Positions 28,107 to 37,474 of a DNA stretch of 64,000 bases are shown in pieces. The stretch lies in contig JASBTZ010000013.1 of NCBI GenBank assembly GCA_030148165.1, positions 124,001-188,000 of the forward strand. The letters run 5' to 3'. The position numbers were made by a program, and so were the translations under genes. Numbering within the stretch: position 1 is the first letter of the stretch; each line of letters begins with the position of its first letter. The stretch is from Bacteroidota bacterium. GTDB lineage: Bacteria > Bacteroidota > Bacteroidia > Flavobacteriales_D > Crocinitomicaceae. The notes beneath the pieces were generated by a model that saw nothing but the letters and a program-made list of their open reading frames with translations, was not told the DNA's origin and did not search any database.

Positions 28107-28724
28107 ATGGATTTCAAACCCGAAGCAGTCATCTTTGATTTCGGCGGCGTATTAATCAACATTGATTACGACGCAACGGTTATTGCCTTTCAGAAACTCG
28201 GAGTTGAGCATTTTGAAGAACTCTACAGTAAGGCAGTACAAAGTGATCTATTTGATCGCTTTGAAACGGGTCAGATTTCATCTCAGCGCTTTGTCAATGC
28301 ATTATTGGACTATTTACCACCGGGTACTACCCCCAACCAAATCGTGTCGGCCTGGAACGCCATGATAGGTGAGGTCCCTCCGGAGAGTATTACGCTTTTA
28401 GATCGATTAAAAGAACAGGGGCTAAAATTATTTCTCCTGAGCAATACCAATGCAATACATATACCAATCGCTTTAAAGAAGTGGGAGATTGTAGCACCTG
28501 AACCATTTAGCTCATATTTCGACAAGGTTTACCTATCACACGAGATTCACACGCGCAAACCTGCTTCCAGTGCATTTGACCTGGTCTGCACCGAACAAGG
28601 ACTCGATAAGGAGAAAACGCTATTCATAGATGATTCAATTCAGCACATCGAAGGAGCCAAAAAATACGGTTTGCAGACCTTTCATTTAGAAAATCAGCAA
28701 GACCTTTACTCCCTTTTTTCCTGA
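28107..28724 (+). CDS. HAD-superfamily phosphatase
   Basis: The 205-residue product carries all four HAD motifs: I with nucleophile D11 in IFDFGGVL, II as LLSNTN, III with Lys in HTRKPASSAF, and IV as FIDDSIQHIEGA. The four-helix cap fits the HAD-IA (epoxide hydrolase/YihX-like) subfamily. YihX-like enzymes dephosphorylate sugar phosphates; the substrate here is unknown. Its 3' end overlaps the 3' end of the convergent epimerase gene by 19 bp. Confidence 0.9.
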   Translation: MDFKPEAVIFDFGGVLINIDYDATVIAFQKLGVEHFEELYSKAVQSDLFDRFETGQISSQRFVNALLDYLPPGTTPNQIVSAWNAMIGEVPPESITLLDRLKEQGLKLFLLSNTNAIHIPIALKKWEIVAPEPFSSYFDKVYLSHEIHTRKPASSAFDLVCTEQGLDKEKTLFIDDSIQHIEGAKKYGLQTFHLENQQDLYSLFS

Positions 28725-29113
28725 CAGAGTTCTACGAGCAGTCCTGCTGTTGATTTAGGATGAAGAAATGCAATACGTTTATTGTCTGCTCCATCTTTTG
28801 GCGTTGCATGGATCAACTCAAAGCCTTTATCCGCGAGACGAGAAAGCTCACTTTCTAAATCGTCGACTTCAAACGCCACGTGATGAAAGCCCTGTTTGTT
28901 TTTCGAAAGGTATTTGGCAATGGCCGAGTTGGGATCGGTCGCCTCCACTAATTCAATCTTTGATTCGCCAACCTGGAGGAATGCGGTTCGAACAAACTCT
29001 GATTCAACAATCTCAGTCTTGTATGAGCTTTTATCGAACAATGTTTCGAATACAGGCAATGATTCCTCAATGCTCTCAACTGCAATCCCTAAATGTTCAA
29101 TCCGTTTAATCAT
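28706..29113 (-). CDS. mce: Methylmalonyl-CoA epimerase
   Basis: The 135-residue product is of the VOC/glyoxalase fold with the epimerase-specific metal and catalytic pattern: KRIEHLGIAVESIEESL, ESKIELVEATDPNSAIAKYL, QGFHHVAFEVDDLE and the final GLLVELCQE. It interconverts (R)- and (S)-methylmalonyl-CoA in the propionyl-CoA/succinyl-CoA pathway. The mutase genes are not in this window. The start ATG at 29111-29113 lies directly after the terminator of the upstream gene, so it is transcribed separately or by read-through. Confidence 0.93.
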   Translation of the reverse strand: MIKRIEHLGIAVESIEESLPVFETLFDKSSYKTEIVESEFVRTAFLQVGESKIELVEATDPNSAIAKYLSKNKQGFHHVAFEVDDLESELSRLADKGFELIHATPKDGADNKRIAFLHPKSTAGLLVELCQEKRE

Positions 29114-29116
29114 GGC

Positions 29117-29149
29117 AAAAAAAAGCCCCGCTTCAGCGAAGCAGGGCTT
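29117..29149 (-). terminator. Terminator of the T9SS-type cargo gene
   Basis: On the minus strand AAGCCC-GCTTC pairs with GAAGC-GGGCTT around a 3-nt loop (one A/C internal mismatch), followed by eight Ts. It sits between the cargo gene and mce. Confidence 0.88.
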
Positions 29150-29164
29150 AGAATTAAATTCGTA

Positions 29165-29965
29165 TTAGTTTTTAATAAACTTCTCGTTTACGTTATCGAA
29201 GTTTATGTAATAAACACCTCTCAGTAAATTCGTACAGTTAACAGAAGAACCAACTCCTTTCTTTACGATATTACCGTAAGCGTCATAAATCTCATATCTT
29301 GTTTCGATTGGTTGACCACCTGCTTCGAATTTGATCTCATCTTTAACCTTAGCTGGTTTTTTCGAGATCGCAGGAACAGTAGACGTAAACTTAACTTCTT
29401 TCGAAGGTCTTTTTGTTCCTGAGTGGTCAATTTGAACAATTCTAACCGTGTTTTCTCCAGAGTGCGGGCTAATTGTGAACTCATACGAGTTTTCTGCTCC
29501 TCCACCTTTTCCTTGAACTTCTCCTACAGAAACCCATTTGTTCCAACGATATTGTTCAACGATAAAAGGAAGCTTTCCTTGCTCATCTTTAGTAGTCCAC
29601 TTCAACTTTCCATCAGGAGAAATTTCCATGTTAATTACATTAAAAGTTGATCTTGGTAGAAGTACTTCCGGGTTTAATATCTTAGGCTTACATCCATCAT
29701 GATGCTCAATAACAATAAAAACCGGTTCGCCGATTTCGATATTAAATAAAGCAAAATCAATCTCGAATGCACCGACGCTAGTTCCGCCAGGCATGATATC
29801 TCCATTTACAGTCACCTTGGTAGCGCAGTACCCAAATCCTTCATCATCCATCGGATTCTGAACGTATAGGTTCTTGCCCTGGTAAGTACCTTCTACTGAC
29901 AGCGCAGCATAAGACGCGAAAGTAAGCAGTCCAAATGCTAGTAGTGCTATTAAATTTTTCATCAA
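29165..29965 (-). CDS. Secreted protein with T9SS type A-like C-terminal domain
   Basis: The 266-residue product has a signal peptide (LIALLAFGLLTFASYAAL), then two beta-rich segments of unknown function. The last about 60 residues (RYEIYDAYGNIVKKGVGSSV, then LLRGVYYINFDNVNEKFIKN) look like a type A sorting domain that targets cargo to the type IX secretion system. The middle (FTISPHSGENTVRIVQIDHSG) is fibronectin-like. It probably reaches the cell surface. A TATATTTG -7 element reads leftward at 30041-30048. Confidence 0.75.
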   Translation of the reverse strand: MMKNLIALLAFGLLTFASYAALSVEGTYQGKNLYVQNPMDDEGFGYCATKVTVNGDIMPGGTSVGAFEIDFALFNIEIGEPVFIVIEHHDGCKPKILNPEVLLPRSTFNVINMEISPDGKLKWTTKDEQGKLPFIVEQYRWNKWVSVGEVQGKGGGAENSYEFTISPHSGENTVRIVQIDHSGTKRPSKEVKFTSTVPAISKKPAKVKDEIKFEAGGQPIETRYEIYDAYGNIVKKGVGSSVNCTNLLRGVYYINFDNVNEKFIKN

Positions 29966-30218
29966 TTGTCAGTGTAATAGTGCGTCCCCCTTTTCAGTTT
30001 GAAACACAAAAATTATACATCTCTAGTTCTTATCAACGTACAAATATAAAACCTTTTTTAGTTTAACCCCCTGATTCGCGAAGAATTATTTAACAAAATG
30101 TTGTATAATAAGCGAAATATATTCATGAATGAGGTACATATAATCATTTAAGCGGCGCTTTATCTAATACTTTGAGCCTTGTTTTTCAGATTTTTATTAT
30201 CCTTGTAACAATACTAAT

Positions 30219-31976
30219 TTGGAGTTAGATTTGAAGAGGACCGCACCAATCATTTTTTCACTGATTTTTGTTTTACTTTCCTGTAGTGGGAATAACGTAA
30301 AGCAGTTCGAATATAGTGGTGGTACATTCACAATGGCACTGGAAAACGAACCATCTACCTACATCCCCAGAGAAGTGTCTGATTATTACTCTGCGTCCGT
30401 TCTGGAACAAATCGTTGAAGGGCTGGTAGGCTTCGATCCCAAAACGACAAAAATCATTCCCAAAGTTGCCTCGGAATGGTCGGTTTCCGATGACGGAATG
30501 GTATATACGTTCACACTCCGCGACGATGTATATTTCCACGAGCACGAAACATTTGGTTCGATGGAGGATCGAAAATTAACCCCTGAGGACGTGTTATATA
30601 CTTTTGAACTTGGCTGCAAGCCAAATGAAAAAGGAGAGGCGACCGACATGTACAATATGGTTTGCAAATCACTGGTGAAGGGAGCAGATGACTACTATGA
30701 AGGAAAGACAGATAAGATCAGCGGGATTCAGGTTGACGGAAATAAAATTATCATCGAATTGTTATACGATGACCACAATTTCCTTTACAAACTAGGAAAT
30801 GTAACAGCTGCCATTATTTCAAAAAAGGTGGTAGACGCAAATAATGAAACCGATGTGATCGGAACAGGGCCATTTGTTTACCATGAATATGTTTCAGGTG
30901 ATCAACCATCCTTAATCTTGCTAAAGAATCAGAATTACTATCTGAAAGATGACGAAGGAAATGCACTGCCCTATCTGGATAGTTTAGTCTTTCTCTTCCA
31001 AAGCAGAAAGATGGAGCAGTTGGCCTTATTTGAAGACGGAGAAATTGATCTGATCATAGGGCTTCCAACATCTCGTATTACCAGAATGCTGGAAGGCAAG
31101 ATGGAAGATTTCAATTCGAAACCTCCTAAATTAATCCTGGAAAACAATCCTTTACTGGAAACAAACTACTATTTCTTCAATCTAAAAGACGAGCGCTTTC
31201 AGGATCCGCTGGTCAGAAAAGCCTTTAGCTATGCAGTAGATAAGGAGACTATCGGTAGAGAAATCTTACGAAATCAATTCTACGATTTAGGGAACTACGG
31301 AATAACACCACCTATCGCGAAAGCACTTAAGGGATATGATTTCAAAAGTATCTACGAAGTGGGATATAGTTACGATCCTGAAAAAGCGAGAGAACTTCTT
31401 GCCCAAGCGGGTTATCCAAATGGAGAGGGCTTTGGTACAGTTCAATTGAGATACAATATCAACGACATTCATTCTGCTGTTGCCGATGAGTTTTCGAAGC
31501 AGATTTATAATGTACTGAGAATTAATGTAAATATTGATGGTTCAACCTTCGAACAACTAATCGAAGATGGCGAAAATGGGAATGGTGATATATTTCGATT
31601 AGGCTGGAGTGCCGATTACCCCAGTCCGGAGTCGTTCCTGTCAAATTTTTATGGCAAGAACGTGCCCGATGATCCATCAAAGCCTTCAACCGTAAATAAA
31701 TCGCGGTACAAAAACCCGGCTTTTGATAACTATTATGAACAGGCCATTGATTCGAAAAAAATGTCTGATCAGATGATGTACTTCGCAAAAGCGGAAGTTG
31801 AACTGATGAAAGACCCTCCTATTATTCCGCTATGGTATACAGGAGATATTGAGATTATCCAGTCTTACGTGAGGAACTTCCATTTCAATTCACTGAATTA
31901 CATTGACTTCACGCGGGTCTATAAAAAAGAGTGGACGAAGGAGGAATATCAAGAAATGATGAATGAAAAAAAGTGA
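30219..31976 (+). CDS. Peptide/nickel-type ABC transporter solute-binding lipoprotein
   Basis: The 585-residue product is an SBP_bac_5 (DppA/OppA) family protein: GGTFTMALENEPSTYIPREV, VYTFTLRDDVYFH, TPEDVLYTFELG, VRKAFSYAVDKETI, ELLAQAGYPNGEG and DIFRLGWSADYPSPESFLSNFY. A lipoprotein signal ends at Cys22 (FVLLSCSGN). It would capture peptides for an ABC importer; the permease genes are not adjacent. No ATG precedes the signal peptide: TTG at 30219 or TTG at 30231 must start the protein. A TTG-N20-TAGATTTG promoter-like match (30203-30233) overlaps this start, so its placement is uncertain. Confidence 0.88.
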   Translation: MELDLKRTAPIIFSLIFVLLSCSGNNVKQFEYSGGTFTMALENEPSTYIPREVSDYYSASVLEQIVEGLVGFDPKTTKIIPKVASEWSVSDDGMVYTFTLRDDVYFHEHETFGSMEDRKLTPEDVLYTFELGCKPNEKGEATDMYNMVCKSLVKGADDYYEGKTDKISGIQVDGNKIIIELLYDDHNFLYKLGNVTAAIISKKVVDANNETDVIGTGPFVYHEYVSGDQPSLILLKNQNYYLKDDEGNALPYLDSLVFLFQSRKMEQLALFEDGEIDLIIGLPTSRITRMLEGKMEDFNSKPPKLILENNPLLETNYYFFNLKDERFQDPLVRKAFSYAVDKETIGREILRNQFYDLGNYGITPPIAKALKGYDFKSIYEVGYSYDPEKARELLAQAGYPNGEGFGTVQLRYNINDIHSAVADEFSKQIYNVLRINVNIDGSTFEQLIEDGENGNGDIFRLGWSADYPSPESFLSNFYGKNVPDDPSKPSTVNKSRYKNPAFDNYYEQAIDSKKMSDQMMYFAKAEVELMKDPPIIPLWYTGDIEIIQSYVRNFHFNSLNYIDFTRVYKKEWTKEEYQEMMNEKK

Positions 31977-32014
31977 TAGAAACGCGCTTTTATTAGGTTT
32001 ACTAATTATGGAAC

Positions 32015-34456
32015 ATGAAACACCTATTCACCTTAAGCCTCGCGCTTATACTGACCACTAATTCCTTCGCTCAAATAACACAAGTCGTAAGAGGTACAAC
32101 TGTAGATTCTGAAACACAATTCCCGATAACAGGCGTGAAAGTACAAGTCTTCACCAACGACAGCACGCTTAAACTGCGCGCCATATCAGATTTGGATGGA
32201 AACTTCAGAATTGAGAACGTACCTGTTGGAAAGCACCAGTTGGTCGCCACATATATGACCTATGACAACAAAACCTTAACGATCGAGGTAACTTCGGGTA
32301 AAGAGGTTATTGTTAAGGTTCCCATGCAGGAAAGCTTTGTAGAACAGAAGGAGGTTGTAGTTACGGCAAGAAAGAAAGGCGAGGTTCTCAATGACATGGC
32401 ATTGATATCAGCTCAAAAATTTAGTGTATCAGAAACCGATCGTTATCCGGGTTCAAGGTCTGATCCTGCCAGAATGGCTTCTAACTTTGCTGGTGTTGGA
32501 GGAGCAGACGATTCGAGAAATGATATTGTAGTGCGAGGAAACTCTCCATTGGGAGTTGTTTGGAAAGTCGAAGGAATTGACATTCCTAACCCATCGCACT
32601 TTGCTATATCGGGAAGTACGGGAGGTCCTGTTTCAATTTTAAATAATAAGATTCTCGCTAACTCCGATTTCTTTATGAGTGCCTTTCCGGCGGAATATGG
32701 AAACTCGACATCAGGGGTTTTTGATCTGAATCTGCGAAACGGAAACAACAACCGACATGAGTTTACCGGTCAATTCGGGTTTTTAGGAACGGAATTCATG
32801 GGCGAGGGTCCGATGAATAAAGAAAGTAAGTCCAGCTATTTAGCAATGGGGCGCTATTCTACTTTGAGTCTGTTTCAAGCTATGGGTGTTAATTTTGGTA
32901 CTGATGCGGTGCCCGTCTATGGAGATGGCGCTTTAAAAATGAACTGGCCATTAAAAAAAGGAGGTACGATTGCGTTGTGGGGAATTGGCGGAAAAAGTAA
33001 AATTTCAATCGTTATTTCCGACATCCTTGAAAACGATCCGGATGCACAGGAATTATATGGTGAAGGAGACCGGAATCAATATTTCGGAACTTCCATGGCA
33101 GTGGGAGGTTTAACCTTTAAAAAGCCGGTGAATGAAAAAACATTTGTCACGGCGACACTAGCGCATTCATACGAAGAGCAACATACACATCACGATTACA
33201 TATTGCGATCGCCCAATTTCGCAGACTCTTCTATCAACATAGATTCTATCTATCATCTTCAGGACTACTCATATGAGATCATGAAAACCTCAGCGTTTTT
33301 TAGCCTTAAAAAGAAGGTGACAAAAACACACCTGATCAAAACGGGAATCAATATAGACTTGTTTACATTCGACATGGTTGATTCTGTCTTACAGGACATA
33401 TTTACTCCGGGAGTTTTTGTGAAGAGATGGGATTATCAAGGTAATGCCGTTCTCGTTCAACCTTTCTTTCAGTGGAAATGGAGAATGACAGAAAACATGG
33501 ACTTCACGGCCGGGCTACACAGTCAATACTTTACACAAGGTAACAGTCTAAGTCCTGCAGAACCTCGTATAGGCTGGAAGCTTCGAATGAAGAATAATCA
33601 GGCTATTTTCGCCGGGGCCGGCATGCACAGTATGACACAGCCAATGTATACCTATTTCTATCACAAGTATGATTCCCTTGGGAATAAGATTCTTCACAAC
33701 GAGGACATGGGCTTCTCACGAAGTATCCACACGGGCCTTGGATATGAAAAGGCATTTAAGAAAATGCTCAACTTAAAAATTGAATCGTATTATCAATCAC
33801 TTTACGATATCCCGGTTACCGTTGAACCATCTTCTTTCTCATTGATTAATATGGGAAGCGGTTTTCAACGTTTCTTCCCGGATTCTCTTGAGAATACAGG
33901 GACGGGAGTTAATTATGGGGTAGAACTGACACTCCAGAAGTATTTTGACAAATCATTCTTCTTTTTGATCTCAGGAACCTTGTTCGATTCCAAATACACA
34001 GGATCTGACGGAATTCAAAGAAACACATCTTACAACGGAACTTATATTGTCAACGGCTTAGCTGGGAAAGAGTTTAAACTGGGTGAAAAGAGCACGATAT
34101 CATTAGGTGTTAAGATTACCATGGCAGGTGGTAAACGATACGGATATGTTGATACTGCTGCATCCAATGCTTTACAGGAAATTATTTACAGAGATTCGCT
34201 ATTCAACGAGCGTCAATTCCAGGATTACTTCCGGGTAGACGCGAAAATTGGATGGAAGTACAATGCTAAGAAAGTAACACACGAAATAGGTTTAGACCTG
34301 GTAAATGTTACAGGACAACAAAATCTGCTTAGTCTGGCATATTCTCCGAACCTTTTTGATCCAAGCCAGGAACCAACCGCAGAAAAGTATCAACTTGGTT
34401 TTCTGCCGATCTTCTATTATAAAATCGATTTCAGGCCTAGTGTACGTGACGAATAG
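32015..34456 (+). CDS. TonB-dependent receptor with CarboxypepD-reg-like domain
   Basis: The 813-residue product has a signal peptide (MKHLFTLSLALILTTNSFAQ). An N-terminal carboxypeptidase-regulatory-like beta-sandwich follows (about 22-105, VVRGTTVDSETQFPITGVKV). Next come a plug region (residues about 115-230, with SRNDIVVRGNSPLGVVWKVEGIDIPNPSHF) and a 22-strand-type beta-barrel ending with FYYKIDFRPS. It imports an unknown substrate across the outer membrane using TonB energy. There is no SusD partner, so a glycan-type Sus role is not supported; the peptide-binding lipoprotein immediately upstream (gap 38 bp) suggests a peptide or peptide-like ligand, which is inference. Confidence 0.9.
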   Translation: MKHLFTLSLALILTTNSFAQITQVVRGTTVDSETQFPITGVKVQVFTNDSTLKLRAISDLDGNFRIENVPVGKHQLVATYMTYDNKTLTIEVTSGKEVIVKVPMQESFVEQKEVVVTARKKGEVLNDMALISAQKFSVSETDRYPGSRSDPARMASNFAGVGGADDSRNDIVVRGNSPLGVVWKVEGIDIPNPSHFAISGSTGGPVSILNNKILANSDFFMSAFPAEYGNSTSGVFDLNLRNGNNNRHEFTGQFGFLGTEFMGEGPMNKESKSSYLAMGRYSTLSLFQAMGVNFGTDAVPVYGDGALKMNWPLKKGGTIALWGIGGKSKISIVISDILENDPDAQELYGEGDRNQYFGTSMAVGGLTFKKPVNEKTFVTATLAHSYEEQHTHHDYILRSPNFADSSINIDSIYHLQDYSYEIMKTSAFFSLKKKVTKTHLIKTGINIDLFTFDMVDSVLQDIFTPGVFVKRWDYQGNAVLVQPFFQWKWRMTENMDFTAGLHSQYFTQGNSLSPAEPRIGWKLRMKNNQAIFAGAGMHSMTQPMYTYFYHKYDSLGNKILHNEDMGFSRSIHTGLGYEKAFKKMLNLKIESYYQSLYDIPVTVEPSSFSLINMGSGFQRFFPDSLENTGTGVNYGVELTLQKYFDKSFFFLISGTLFDSKYTGSDGIQRNTSYNGTYIVNGLAGKEFKLGEKSTISLGVKITMAGGKRYGYVDTAASNALQEIIYRDSLFNERQFQDYFRVDAKIGWKYNAKKVTHEIGLDLVNVTGQQNLLSLAYSPNLFDPSQEPTAEKYQLGFLPIFYYKIDFRPSVRDE

Positions 34457-34528
34457 AGAACGACAAAACAATTCGCACATATTGTTAAAAATTGTATCTT
34501 AACAAGTCTAATCGAATTATTGCTTCTC

Positions 34529-36601
34529 ATGAAAACTCATTTAATCAAATTGCTCTCAGTTATTTTATTGCCTGCAACTTCTTTGTATGCGCAAAACATT
34601 AACTATGAATGGGGTGCCAATACTGGTTCCGTTGAATTGGATCGGACAATGGCCTTATGTCTGGACAATAGTGGAAATGTGATCGAAGTGGGAAATTACC
34701 GTGGCACAGTGGATATGGATCCGGGTGCAGGGGTACAAAATTTTACTTCACTAGGTTATTACGATACGTATATCAAAAAGATAGACCCCTTTGGAAATTT
34801 AATTTGGGTAAGAAGTGTCGGGGGAAACTTCGACGATGTTGCACGTGCAGTTCATGTTGATGACGCAGACAACATTTATATTACAGGAAACTTTGTCGGA
34901 ACAGCTGATTTTGATCCGGGAGCCGGAACAGTCAGTTACTCTTCCTTCGGACCCATACCGAAAGTGGATATCTTCATATTAAAACTAGATCCAAATGGGG
35001 ATTACTTGTGGTCACACCATATAGGGGGGGCAGATCATGACCGTGGATTTGCTTTGGGATCTGACGATTTAAATAACATTTATATAGGTGGGTATTTTAC
35101 GGATTCGGTTGATTTTGATCCGGGACCTGCAGATGCCAGTGCATTCTCGACCGGTGTTGAGGATATGTATCTTTTGAAATTGGATGAAAACGGTGGGTTT
35201 ATTTGGAATAAGACATTTGGCGGTACAGACACGGAAACAATCCTTAGTCTCGTTGTTGACGGAAACAGTGACATTGTCATTACGGGAAGTTTTGCCGGTA
35301 CGGTAGATTTTGATCCTAATGCCGGTGTTGAGAATCACGCGTCTAACGGACTTGAAGATATGTTTGTGTCCAAATTGGATTCCGCCGGAAATACAATCTG
35401 GACGATCACCGAAGGTGGAATAGATGAAGATGGCAGCAAGCATGTTACCGTGAATGATGCTGATGAAATTTATATGGCGGGTACCTTCATGGATGTCGTT
35501 GACTTTGACCCTACTACCGGAATTGACCTTCGATCTTCCAACGGAAAAGAGGATGCTGTAATTCAGAAGATCAGCTCAGTTGGGCAAATTGAATGGACAA
35601 GGACCTTCGGGGGTGACTCGACGGATGTGTCCCGACGAATTAGCATAGATCAATCCCAATCTCTATTCGTAGTAGGAAACTTCGAGGAGCAAGTTGATTT
35701 TGATCCGGGAACTGGAATTGACACCGTTACATCAGCGGGGTTAGCTGACATTTTTATCACCAAATTTAACGGTAATGGAGACCATATGTGGGTGGAATCA
35801 TTTGGAGATTCTGCCTCTCAGGCGGGAATTTCCATAAGCAATGATGATTTCGGCAACCTCTATATTACCGGGACTTATCTTGGAAGTACCGATTTCGACC
35901 CTTCCGCAGGAACAGCTATTTTAACATCTGCTGGTCTAACAGACGCTTGTTTGATTCAGTATTCATACTGTGCGGAAACCACGTCCACCGTTGTTGTTAG
36001 CGCTTGTAATTCGTACACATCTCCAAGTGAAAACTACACATGGACAACTTCCGGTAACTATGTAGACACTTTATATGGTAGTAATGCTTGTGGCGGCGAT
36101 AGTATTATAAATTTCCAGCTTACAATAGATAATGTCGATAATACAGTGACTCAAATAAACGAAGTCACATTACAGGCGAATGACCCGTCAGCAACTTATC
36201 AATGGATCGATTGTGACAATGGACCCGTTGCAGGCGCAACAGATCAGTCATTCACAGCTACACAAAATGGTAATTACGCTGTTGCGGTGACAAATGGAAG
36301 TTGTACGGATACTTCAGCTTGCATTCCCATTACTTCAGTTGGAATTGATGACCTCGGATCTACGATAGGTTTTTCGATCTGGCCGAATCCAACATCAGGA
36401 GAGATCCAAGTATCAATACCTGCATCAATTGTAGATGCATCGATTGGAGTCTACGATGTTAGTGGCAGAAGAATTCAATCAATAAAAGAAATCAATGGTG
36501 ATGCGGTGAATATTGATATTCAATCGCCGACAGGTATTTATTATGTTGTCTTATTTAGTCAGGAGAATCGTATTGCCTCCAGGAAGCTCGTCAGACTTTA
36601 A
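34529..36601 (+). CDS. T9SS-secreted SBBP beta-propeller protein
   Basis: The 690-residue product has a signal peptide (LLSVILLPATSLYAQ). Eight or more tandem repeats of about 50-55 residues follow, each with a G-F/T-VDFDPGAG-type strand, a SxGxxDxxIxKLD turn and a W-x-x-x-x-GG end; these are SBBP-type beta-propeller blades. A short Cys-containing domain comes next (AETTSTVVVSACNSYTSPS), then a type A sorting domain (GFSIWPNPTSGEIQVSI to SRKLVRL) for type IX secretion. Probably a large surface or secreted adhesin-like protein. The start is the ATG at 34529, which places the signal peptide at the N-terminus. Confidence 0.85.
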   Translation: MKTHLIKLLSVILLPATSLYAQNINYEWGANTGSVELDRTMALCLDNSGNVIEVGNYRGTVDMDPGAGVQNFTSLGYYDTYIKKIDPFGNLIWVRSVGGNFDDVARAVHVDDADNIYITGNFVGTADFDPGAGTVSYSSFGPIPKVDIFILKLDPNGDYLWSHHIGGADHDRGFALGSDDLNNIYIGGYFTDSVDFDPGPADASAFSTGVEDMYLLKLDENGGFIWNKTFGGTDTETILSLVVDGNSDIVITGSFAGTVDFDPNAGVENHASNGLEDMFVSKLDSAGNTIWTITEGGIDEDGSKHVTVNDADEIYMAGTFMDVVDFDPTTGIDLRSSNGKEDAVIQKISSVGQIEWTRTFGGDSTDVSRRISIDQSQSLFVVGNFEEQVDFDPGTGIDTVTSAGLADIFITKFNGNGDHMWVESFGDSASQAGISISNDDFGNLYITGTYLGSTDFDPSAGTAILTSAGLTDACLIQYSYCAETTSTVVVSACNSYTSPSENYTWTTSGNYVDTLYGSNACGGDSIINFQLTIDNVDNTVTQINEVTLQANDPSATYQWIDCDNGPVAGATDQSFTATQNGNYAVAVTNGSCTDTSACIPITSVGIDDLGSTIGFSIWPNPTSGEIQVSIPASIVDASIGVYDVSGRRIQSIKEINGDAVNIDIQSPTGIYYVVLFSQENRIASRKLVRL

Positions 36602-37474
36602 TTACCATTCAGGACAGGTATTACATCCGTTCTTCGGTCTGATATACAAGATAAACCCGATTACAGTTTCGAAAGAAACGTAGCCGTATGCATGTCGGGC
36701 ATAAGATCCGGGGTCATTTGGTCTTGTTCTAACCTTCAACTGATGCATGAACCCACCGGAAAAATTGGTCTGAATAAAGGCGTGACGAAAAAATTCGAAT
36801 CGGGGACCAGCATGAAGTGACAGGCCATAACCCGACATACTAATCGTGCGCATGTTCTTTCTACCGGCAAATGTGAAGTCGTTAAATGACAATAAGCTAC
36901 CAAGTCCCACTCCTATGTTGGTCGTAAACGCAAACCATTCATTCTGTCCCACAGTGAACCAGCGATCAGAGCGAGTAAGCTCGAAACGTAAATAATTCAA
37001 GCCATCTGAATTTTCGTAATGAAAATGATTCCTGTCTGTCGTGATTGGCTCCTCGCTATAAACACCTGACCAGGATGTGTCACCAACCTCAGGACTAATT
37101 TCGCCACTTAGATATACCTCGTTGTTATCAGCAAAAATGTATTTCATGTGATCATAACCGAACGAAATGGCATAGTGATTCCGGAAATAATAACCTACTC
37201 GTGCATTGAATTGGGGGATCGTGATCTTTTTCGGGTTAAAGTATACCGTCGCATCAAAGGGTGACGGATTATCATGTGCAACTGCCCCTTTCATCGTAAA
37301 GTCGTATCCCGGTCCAACGAAACGCATATTACTCTTCGAGTAAGCGCTGCGGTTATACCCCCAATAACCCCATAAGGTTCCTGCCGCAGTCGAATGTTTC
37401 TGCTTCTTAGGCGCATGCTGAGAATAGCTCACAAAACTCGTTAAACCAATAAGCAGGATTAAGAGGGTCTTCAT
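36602..37474 (-). CDS. Predicted outer-membrane beta-barrel protein, function unknown
   Basis: The 290-residue product has a signal peptide (MKTLLILLIGLTSFVSYSQ), a basic linker (HAPKKQKHS), then GTLWGYWGYNRSAYSKSN and alternating beta strands (ARVGYYFRNHYAISFGYDHMKY, LNYLRFELTRSDRW). It ends in YVSFETVIGFILYIRPKNGC. The C-terminus CNTCPEW has two cysteines. The start overlaps the rluB stop by 1 bp (TAATG), so it is translationally coupled to rluB even though the functions look unrelated. Confidence 0.7.
   Translation of the reverse strand: MKTLLILLIGLTSFVSYSQHAPKKQKHSTAAGTLWGYWGYNRSAYSKSNMRFVGPGYDFTMKGAVAHDNPSPFDATVYFNPKKITIPQFNARVGYYFRNHYAISFGYDHMKYIFADNNEVYLSGEISPEVGDTSWSGVYSEEPITTDRNHFHYENSDGLNYLRFELTRSDRWFTVGQNEWFAFTTNIGVGLGSLLSFNDFTFAGRKNMRTISMSGYGLSLHAGPRFEFFRHAFIQTNFSGGFMHQLKVRTRPNDPGSYARHAYGYVSFETVIGFILYIRPKNGCNTCPEW

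Noticed and set aside
32015-34456. SusC-type glycan receptor of a polysaccharide utilisation locus
   Set aside because: No SusD gene, glycoside hydrolase or hybrid regulator is nearby; it is kept as a general TonB-dependent receptor.
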